Assembly (NCBI RefSeq): GCF_018784445.1
Contig: NZ_WQOH01000010.1
Coordinates: 1 to 64,000 of the forward strand
Direction: 5' to 3'
DNA from: Gemmiger formicilis
GTDB lineage: Bacteria > Bacillota > Clostridia > Oscillospirales > Ruminococcaceae
DNA: 64,000 nucleotides
The notes under the pieces: generated by a model
The model's database searches: none
What the model was told of the DNA's origin: nothing
What the model saw: only the letters and a program-made list of their open reading frames with translations
Translations under genes and position numbers: made by a program
In this document: one piece after another, positions 58,685 through 64,000 of the stretch
Position numbering within the stretch: position 1 is the stretch's first letter
How the letters are laid out: each line of letters opens with the position of its first letter

Positions 58685-60076
58685 TTACGCGGTAAGGTCG
58701 TTCATCTGATTCGGGCAGAAGCGATTGGCACCGATGGAAAGGCAGTCACTATGGATCGTGCAGTTTCTGCATACATCAACTACCTGCGCATAGCAGGCAG
58801 GGCAAATTCCGCGCCGCTCGCCGGAACGGGCAATTCCGATACGCGGCATACCGATAAACTCCTCTCCGCAGGCAGTGCAACGATAGCTGCATTCCTTACA
58901 GTAGAAGTGGTTATCAATATATCGCCCATATCCATGCACCGTTTTACCGCAGCCTTTGCAGACAAACATACTCCCACATTCTGCACAGCGTATCGAGCGG
59001 TGGTCTTTCTGTTCCCCGCCGCAGCAGACACATCGAGCCACGGAACCAATCGTCATTTTGCCATAGTCAGTCTCCCCTTTCAGCAGAGATACTACCGCAT
59101 ACCCATACTCATAGTCAGGATAATGGTTGCTGTCCGCCGCAGATTCGCAGTAAGGTTCAGTGTCTTTTCCGCGCTTGATCGACCACAGGTTCGGTTTGTC
59201 AAGGCATATTGCGATTGCCTGCTGTACGATGCTGCGATACAGGTTTTTTTGATCTTCCAAATCCGTAGGGTACAGACGAGATTGCAGCAGGACGTTATCT
59301 TTATAGCAGAAAATCTCTCGCGTGATGCGCGGTGCTGTATGGAAGTCCTGCGTGTACTCGTCACTGACCGTGAAGAAAATCATGCTGACAGCATCACCCA
59401 TATAGGATTGGCAGCCGCCGCGGTAACCGCCGCCTTCTAAGCAATGGCAGGAACTCCAAGTGTTGTCACGGTTGGACATTTCGAGGAAATCGCAGGGGTG
59501 GATTGACAGCACTGCGGTTTTCTCGATATGCGCCGGGTTCAAAGCATCTGCCAGCCGCGCAAACAGCGCGTTGTATGGCTTTACTGTACGCATATAACGG
59601 TTGTCCGGCTCGCCTGCTTCTGCTTCTTCCTCAATTTGGTCGAGATGAAATTTCATGCAGAGCCGATTGATAATACGGCTCGCCTTTTGTCCCGGTGCGC
59701 ACTTGATGCCTCCGTATTGCCGAATCGTGTCTAAGCGGTACTCGTTTGGTATCCGGGCATAGTCGGCGGTTGCCGCGCGCAGGGCGGTTTCAAAGTTCTC
59801 ATACACCGTATCATCCGTGCAGGCCCTGCGACCAAGTTCAAGGATGGCGGCGCGCGTTTCGTCCACTGTGATACGGTCGATTTCTCGGCGTTCCTCCACG
59901 CGGAACACGATTGCCAGTTCTTTCTCATTCCATAGCGGATGCCTGCGCAGAAGCTGCAAAAGTCCCTGCTTCGGTTCATTCCATTGTGTAAGGTTTGCTG
60001 TGACACCTTCCTCCGAAAACGGCTTCTGATACTTGTGCATAACCTCATAAAATTGCTGTTTGAGTTCGTCCATCAT
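58685..60076 (-). CDS. PcfJ-related element protein with C-terminal zinc ribbons
   Basis: A 463-residue protein. The middle (NRDNTWSSCHCLEGGGYRGG, SYMGDAVSMIFFTVSDEYTQ, REIFCYKDNVLLQSRLYP) recalls the catalytic-like core of PcfJ-type proteins of conjugative elements. The last 110 residues hold four or five CxxC pairs (CVCCG, CAECG, CKGCG, CTACGEEF, CPACY), forming tandem zinc ribbons. It is co-transcribed with the M20-like peptidase. A second PcfJ-like gene begins at the right edge of the window. Function is unknown. Confidence 0.65.
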   Translation of the reverse strand: MMDELKQQFYEVMHKYQKPFSEEGVTANLTQWNEPKQGLLQLLRRHPLWNEKELAIVFRVEERREIDRITVDETRAAILELGRRACTDDTVYENFETALRAATADYARIPNEYRLDTIRQYGGIKCAPGQKASRIINRLCMKFHLDQIEEEAEAGEPDNRYMRTVKPYNALFARLADALNPAHIEKTAVLSIHPCDFLEMSNRDNTWSSCHCLEGGGYRGGCQSYMGDAVSMIFFTVSDEYTQDFHTAPRITREIFCYKDNVLLQSRLYPTDLEDQKNLYRSIVQQAIAICLDKPNLWSIKRGKDTEPYCESAADSNHYPDYEYGYAVVSLLKGETDYGKMTIGSVARCVCCGGEQKDHRSIRCAECGSMFVCKGCGKTVHGYGRYIDNHFYCKECSYRCTACGEEFIGMPRIGIARSGERRGICPACYAQVVDVCRNCTIHSDCLSIGANRFCPNQMNDLTA

Positions 60077-60625
60077 TGTGATCTCGCCTTTCTTGCATTT
60101 TTATTTTTAACGCCGGGCGGCGCCAAACCAAAATAAAAAGCGAGAACAACTTTTCTTCGCTGCCAATAGCAGCATAAAAGTCATTCTCGCTTTATGCGGG
60201 GTGTCCCCCGGCGGATAAAAAATGCCCGCAATGCACAGACCAGACGGTCAGCGGCATTGCAGGCACAAAGTACAAAAATAACAACGTGTGTCAGTGCAAA
60301 TTGCGTTACAGGACACATAAATCACTTACATTAGTATGATACCATAATTTGCGGAAAACGTCAAATTATTGAAGATATGTCTTTTTGCACCAGCAATAAT
60401 AACCTTAATGAGCAGTCTCTTCAATTTCATCAGGAGGCAACTCAAAGATGTTTTACAGATACAGCGAAAACAACACAATTCTGTGATATGGGTTGAATAT
60501 GCGAAGGATTTCGTGCATAATAAAATATAATTTCCTGTCAAAATTGTGAAACTTTGCGTATTCTTAATTTTTGAACACAAATGATGTCCAATAGAAATTG
60601 AGAACGCATCACATAAAGAGGTAAA
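60077..60625. other. Non-coding AT-rich interval
   Basis: About 550 bases without a convincing gene. An inverted repeat AAAGCGAGAA/TTCTCGCTTT spans about 60136-60193 upstream of the minus-strand operon. A minus-strand frame at 60326-60580 has no ribosome-binding site or domain. AT content rises toward the HEPN gene. Confidence 0.55.
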
Positions 60626-61783
60626 ATGATGGTCAAGGGTTTTATTTTTTTCAGAACTGGAAAGATTCCTTTTGTAATTGAAAATTACCGTATGGATTTG
60701 TTTACAGATGACTCATTATTGGAAATATTTTGTAAGGAGTATAATTTTAAAGAAAACTATATTCTGCAGGGGCTATGTTTTGATATTGGGCCTCATGGTA
60801 GGAAAGCAACCTTTCTCGTCGAAAATTCTATGGGAAGTACTTGCTATTTGCGTTGCTATATTGTTTATACATTTAACAAAGACGAAACCTATGACCGCAT
60901 AGGTATTCAGTCGCCGTCTCTTGATGCAGTTTTTGGATACGAACATAAATACATTGAAATGGTGCGATCTGGAATCAACTTGGCTTTAGAACCTAAAAAA
61001 GTGTATACAATTCCGTTTGATATGAACAAACAAAAATACGAATTGATTTTCCAAATCGGTCACAATCATCGCCTTGGTCTTTTGGAAGATTTCTCCAGAA
61101 AAGGGGAATTGATTCTGCCGTTACACACAAATGAAATCCAAGAGTGCTATGATATTGCAACAGTTCTTTGTCGGCTTGCAATGTTCATGACATCACACAC
61201 AGACATCTTGTTCAAACGTATCACGCTTTATCGCAAAGAAGTAAGTGTCGGGTGGTTCTACTGTCCCTTCATTTCGGAAGATGCCGTTGATAGGTATAAC
61301 GGCTTATTCTACGAATTTGATATTATGAAATACATTCCCAAGCTCTTAAATAATATAGCATTAGATTCTGGCAACAAAATAACACAGAGTATTCCACTTG
61401 GTCATTTAGGGAATTTCGACTCCATGTTCACGCCTCAGCGATTTGTCGAACAAATTGTAGCATTTGAGTACTTATTTGATAAACTGGAACACAAGAAAGC
61501 TCAAAATCTCCAATTTCCACTTAAAAAGGAATTGGAATACATGTTTAATGAATATCCCCAATTGCTGTCGCAAACAAATCTTTCTGCAGAGAAAGTTAGT
61601 AATCAAATCAAGGAGATCAGACGTACTATTGCACATGGATATGCATATTACTATGACTTCAAAAACGATAGGAGCAGCAAATATTTGATGATTCTTTTAG
61701 ACAAATTGATACGGTGCATGAGCCTAAAATTGATTGGATTCTCTAATGATGATATTTCGAATTTTATGCCTTTTTATCCATAA
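60626..61783 (+). CDS. ApeA-like HEPN protein, candidate anti-phage defence gene
   Basis: A 385-residue soluble protein. The C-terminal 110 residues form an all-helical domain with the HEPN RNase motif R332-x4-H337 (EIRRTIAHGYAYYYD). The N-terminal 250 residues are beta-rich (IFFRTGKIPFVIENYRMDLF, LQGLCFDIGPHGRKATFLVE) as in ApeA-type abortive-infection proteins, whose usual length is near 400. HEPN RNases of this kind are thought to shut down host translation on phage infection. The gene is clearly more AT-rich than its surroundings, stands alone and sits next to toxin-antitoxin-like genes, as defence genes often do. ApeA membership is from pattern and length and needs a profile search. Confidence 0.6.
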   Translation: MMVKGFIFFRTGKIPFVIENYRMDLFTDDSLLEIFCKEYNFKENYILQGLCFDIGPHGRKATFLVENSMGSTCYLRCYIVYTFNKDETYDRIGIQSPSLDAVFGYEHKYIEMVRSGINLALEPKKVYTIPFDMNKQKYELIFQIGHNHRLGLLEDFSRKGELILPLHTNEIQECYDIATVLCRLAMFMTSHTDILFKRITLYRKEVSVGWFYCPFISEDAVDRYNGLFYEFDIMKYIPKLLNNIALDSGNKITQSIPLGHLGNFDSMFTPQRFVEQIVAFEYLFDKLEHKKAQNLQFPLKKELEYMFNEYPQLLSQTNLSAEKVSNQIKEIRRTIAHGYAYYYDFKNDRSSKYLMILLDKLIRCMSLKLIGFSNDDISNFMPFYP

Positions 61784-61967
61784 ACACCTTCACGCCACAA
61801 TCTTTTTTCTGTTCGGCTATCTCTTTCAAAGTATCCAGATACCCACGATTCTCGACATCCGCAGTCAGCACAAAGATTTTTCTTTCTTTTAAAAAATACA
61901 AATTCCTTATGGTCTCGCTACTTGACAAATTTATGCTGACTTTTGTAGAAGAAGCCGAATCGTCCAC
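61764..61967 (-). CDS. Possible small protein or gene remnant
   Basis: A 67-codon frame starts with GTG at 61967 and overlaps the end of the HEPN gene on the opposite strand by 20 bases. It reads RNLYFLKERKIFVLTADVEN and ends EIAEQKKDCGVKVFMDKKA, a plausible alpha/beta end of a larger protein. There is no ribosome-binding site and an in-frame stop lies just upstream. More likely a remnant than a gene. Confidence 0.3.
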   Translation of the reverse strand: MDDSASSTKVSINLSSSETIRNLYFLKERKIFVLTADVENRGYLDTLKEIAEQKKDCGVKVFMDKKA

Positions 61968-62062
61968 TGATATGATAAATCATCCTTCCCAGCATGAAAA
62001 ACTAACTTTGTCTCCGATGATGCCGCTGGTGAAAGCGACAGCCATAAAAGAAGTATAAAAAT

Positions 62063-62107
62063 AATTGCCTCCGACTTGTACACATATGGTGCGAGTCGGA
62101 GGCAATT
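62063..62107 (-). terminator. Terminator after the Fic gene
   Basis: A 14-bp stem (62063-62076 with 62094-62107) around a 17-base loop, flanked by AT-rich sequence; it abuts the stop of the minus-strand Fic gene. Confidence 0.85.
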
Positions 62108-62905
62108 TTAACTTTTTGTATTCAGATCGCTAGTGGCGTCATTTTTTGAAGCTTTCCCTGCTATGGGGTCTTTTGAATAGGTGTTTTTCGTTTTATATTC
62201 CACATACTCATGGGGAGTGGGTTCGTAGTGCTTTGATTGGTATTTTTGATATTTTTCGGATATGCTTGCTGGTTGTTCTTCTGCAACTGTTTCTGCAATT
62301 GGCTCAGTGCAAATCGCATCTTGCAAGATTCTTTCCAGATACTCATACTCGGAGTAATTATCCAAACACGCCATCACCAGTGCATCCCGGACATATTCTG
62401 CGCTCTGTGCCAACAGTTCTTGGTCGAAATAATATCCGTAATGCTCAACAAAGAATGTCATCAACATTACAACGGTTCGAGTGTTTCCCTCTCGAAAAGG
62501 ATGCACACGCCAAATTTTCGGAAATTTATGCGCAATTTCTTTTGCGAAATCTTCTTTTGACAAAGAGATCCATTCTACTTGGTGGATTTCATCCCAAGCA
62601 CATTTCAAGTCATGCGGAATATCTTCCGCATTGCTATACCATACACTTTGTCCTGCAAGAACAGGCTCTCTTTTTATAATATTGATGACACGATAGTTTC
62701 CGGCCCATTCGTACACATCTTCAAATAGTGTGCGGTGAATCTTCTTTACGCCGCGGTTTGAAAAATCATGGAAGCCATGCTCATACAGAAGCATCATGCT
62801 TGCGCGAGATTGTTCAGCTTCCACGAGATCCAGCGTCTTTTCATCCTTGATGCCGAACTTGTTTTTTAGTACCGGCACATCCTCATAAAGATAAATATCA
62901 TTCAT
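62108..62905 (-). CDS. Fic-domain protein, probable AMP transferase toxin
   Basis: A 265-residue protein with the Fic fold in residues about 40-190. The active-site motif is HPFREGNTRT starting at H135; the usual GN[GA]R has a threonine here. The flap FEDVYEWAGNYR is also recognisable. Fic enzymes usually transfer AMP to target proteins. No inhibitory helix is seen at the N-terminus, and a small VbhA-like antitoxin gene lies 4 bases upstream, so inhibition is likely in trans. The C-terminal 60 residues are a charged, disordered tail (YQKYQSKHYEPTPHEYVEYK). VbhT-type Fic toxins on conjugative elements have related layouts. Confidence 0.92.
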   Translation of the reverse strand: MNDIYLYEDVPVLKNKFGIKDEKTLDLVEAEQSRASMMLLYEHGFHDFSNRGVKKIHRTLFEDVYEWAGNYRVINIIKREPVLAGQSVWYSNAEDIPHDLKCAWDEIHQVEWISLSKEDFAKEIAHKFPKIWRVHPFREGNTRTVVMLMTFFVEHYGYYFDQELLAQSAEYVRDALVMACLDNYSEYEYLERILQDAICTEPIAETVAEEQPASISEKYQKYQSKHYEPTPHEYVEYKTKNTYSKDPIAGKASKNDATSDLNTKS

Positions 62906-62909
62906 AGCA

Positions 62910-63104
62910 TTACTTCACGCGACGGGCCATCTCCATGTGGCTTTTCAAAAGGGCCTCTTTCATCTGCGCCCCGGTAATTTTGCCTTCACTCCATGCGTTT
63001 GAAAGCTCTATTGCATAGCTGCGAACCGGTACTCCTTCAATTTTATTGACAGCATCTGCCACTCGCATTGCTCGTTTACGCTGTGCTATTTTCTGTGGTG
63101 CCAT
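62910..63104 (-). CDS. VbhA-like antitoxin
   Basis: A 64-residue helical protein: QRKRAMRVADAVNKIEGVPV, then ELSNAWSEGKITGAQMKEAL. The SNAWSEG-type segment resembles the inhibitory-helix motif ([ST]xxx[ED]G) by which VbhA-type antitoxins block the ATP site of Fic proteins. It is transcribed from a consensus promoter with the Fic gene 4 bases after its stop. Confidence 0.75.
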   Translation of the reverse strand: MAPQKIAQRKRAMRVADAVNKIEGVPVRSYAIELSNAWSEGKITGAQMKEALLKSHMEMARRVK

Positions 63105-63133
63105 AAGATGCCCCCTACAATTTGTTTGTTAGA

Positions 63134-63162
63134 ATTATACCATATTACGTTATTAAGTTCAA
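63134..63162 (-). promoter_or_regulatory. Promoter of the VbhA-Fic pair
   Basis: On the minus strand TTGAAC (63162-63157) and TATAAT (63139-63134) are 17 bp apart, 30 bases upstream of the antitoxin ATG. Confidence 0.8.
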
Positions 63163-63238
63163 GTTTATCCATCTTGATTTCCAGCCACGAAAAAGGCCTC
63201 CAATCTGCGCGGCAAAACCGTATAGATTGAAGGCTGTC

Positions 63239-63457
63239 TTATACCAGATGATTGCCTTTCTTGGTGGGTGAGTTCTTCATCCTTAACCCCAACCAACTTT
63301 CCAGCGTCTGCAAGTCGCTGAACAGGATATCATAAACTTCATCGCTTACCAACGGCGTATGGGCTTCATACGCCGCGCGGCAGCGGTTCAGGCGGTCTGT
63401 CAGTTCCCGCAGTTTATCGATGAAAGCGGCTTTTTCCTGCCATTCCTCGGTTTTCAT
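63239..63457 (-). CDS. Stand-alone DNA-ligase Ia-like mini-protein
   Basis: A 72-residue protein resembling only the N-terminal Ia domain of NAD-dependent DNA ligase: DRLNRCRAAYEAHTPLVSDE, VYDILFSDLQTLE and NSPTKK. In LigA this domain binds the nicotinamide end of NAD. The adenylation, OB and BRCT domains are absent. Its ATG overlaps the stop of the previous gene by four bases, and it is in an operon with small element genes, so it is not a random fragment. It might bind NAD or a ligase. Confidence 0.6.
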   Translation of the reverse strand: MKTEEWQEKAAFIDKLRELTDRLNRCRAAYEAHTPLVSDEVYDILFSDLQTLESWLGLRMKNSPTKKGNHLV

Positions 63458-63654
63458 TGGTTTTTGGGGGCACAGTGGCCGAAGTTCAATTCGTGAATTA
63501 TCGACAGGATGGTATCATCGTCATCCCAATCAGTAAAAAATGCCGTGGGTGCATAGGTGCCATCCAGCAAGACCATCACCCTCCCCTGCTCAATGCGCAG
63601 GGTCACATCCTTGCGCCGGGCGCAGACGATGGCGAGATTTCCGATTTGCTTCAT
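63454..63654 (-). CDS. Small element protein of unknown function
   Basis: A 66-residue protein: LAIVCARRKDVTLRIEQGRV, then WDDDDTILSIIHELNFGHC. It begins with ATG after aagtgctt and overlaps the next gene by four bases. It follows the PcfJ-like gene by 19 bases. No family was recognised. Confidence 0.55.
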   Translation of the reverse strand: MKQIGNLAIVCARRKDVTLRIEQGRVMVLLDGTYAPTAFFTDWDDDDTILSIIHELNFGHCAPKNQ

Positions 63655-63673
63655 AAGGTAAGCACTTCCTTTC

Positions 63674-64000
63674 TTACGCGACCTGCAAAGCTATCGGCAG
63701 CACCTTACGGCTCCACAGGTCAACAAATTTCTGTACTTCTTCTGTCGGTGCGCTGTTATGGTCACCGTGAATTTGTGCGATTTTTCCGTCGCGTACCTCC
63801 ACAGTTACATACGGCTTCTTCGGTTCTTCCACGCGGCGGACAAATACGATCAGGCTTCTTCCTTCGGCCACGCTGTCAATATAGCCGCCGACACAGTGGT
63901 GCAGCGCCTTTCCTTCGTCTACGAGGTCATTGGCTTGTTTCGGGCAGACAATTTGCAATTCTTTGTTGGAAAGCGCTGCTTTTCGCGCAAAGCCCGCGTA
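63674..64000 (-). CDS. PcfJ-like protein, C-terminal part (runs off the window)
   Basis: The reading frame is open to the window edge, so only about the last 108 residues are seen. It contains the PcfJ signature GKALHHCVGGYIDSVAEGRS, then LIVFVRRVEEPKKPYVTVEV and IAQIHGDHNSAPTEEVQKFV. PcfJ-type proteins are common on conjugative elements of Firmicutes, function unknown. The Fic, LigA-Ia-like and small genes follow it in the same direction. Confidence 0.85.
   Translation of the reverse strand, partial: YAGFARKAALSNKELQIVCPKQANDLVDEGKALHHCVGGYIDSVAEGRSLIVFVRRVEEPKKPYVTVEVRDGKIAQIHGDHNSAPTEEVQKFVDLWSRKVLPIALQVA

Noticed and set aside
60326-60580. An 84-codon minus-strand frame in the AT-rich interval
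   Set aside because: No ribosome-binding site, odd Cys/Lys/Ile-rich composition and no neighbours in the same direction to suggest an operon.

Overview
The window looks like the chromosome of an anaerobic gut Firmicute of the Oscillospiraceae/Ruminococcaceae type (Faecalibacterium-, Gemmiger- or Subdoligranulum-like). The basis is a GC-rich core of low-GC-phylum gene families, Tn916/Tn1549-type integration genes, a Gram-positive conjugation system with sortase and CnaB adhesin, and many two-component/ABC pairs. The genus is an inference; no rRNA, tRNA or CRISPR was seen.

Region 1 (1-9.9 kb) is the integrase-proximal end of a Tn916/Tn1549-family conjugative transposon. It carries an ABC efflux or immunity cargo (two FtsX-type permeases with the same N-terminus, one ATPase, one small membrane protein), a frameshifted double-receiver gene, a sigma-like regulator, a conjugative-transposon HTH protein, excisionase and tyrosine integrase.

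Region 2 (9.9-22.1 kb) is chromosome-like. A lipoprotein and a small HTH protein come first. Then follows a transport island: a solute-binding lipoprotein divergent from a response regulator/kinase pair, two sugar-type permeases, a coiled-coil adaptor and a MacB-like protein, with no ATPase of its own. The binding-protein gene and the permease operon share an identical spaced operator-promoter (TTCAGG-N5-TTCAGG-N10-TACAGT), which makes them the likely regulon of the adjacent regulator. A truncated radical-SAM peptide maturase joined to an ABC ATPase remnant lies inside the island.

Region 3 (22.1-26.9 kb) is a gene graveyard: pieces of a sigma factor, an ABC ATPase, a phage amidase, an ABC-2 permease and a response regulator, plus an intact VanZ-like protein and a phage holin.

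Region 4 (26.9-49.3 kb) is a second conjugative element. It has a possible regulator, pilin-like and VirB6-like membrane proteins, an M23 peptidase, a RelBE-type toxin-antitoxin pair, a PrgI-VirB4 fusion ATPase, a degenerate serine-recombinase-like protein, sortase B, a 2374-residue thioester/CnaB adhesin, small secreted Cys-rich proteins with a membrane-bound XRE regulator, and a ParM-type partition module with iteron-like repeats. Two transfer promoters share a second conserved operator architecture.

Region 5 (49.3-64 kb) holds a GC-rich cassette of a two-component system interleaved with three extracytoplasmic proteins. It is bracketed by related copies of the 3' end of a large membrane-protein gene. 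After it come element-associated genes: an M20-like peptidase, a zinc-ribbon protein, an ApeA/HEPN-like defence candidate, a Fic/VbhA-like pair, a stand-alone DNA-ligase-Ia-like mini-protein and a partial PcfJ-like gene running off the window.
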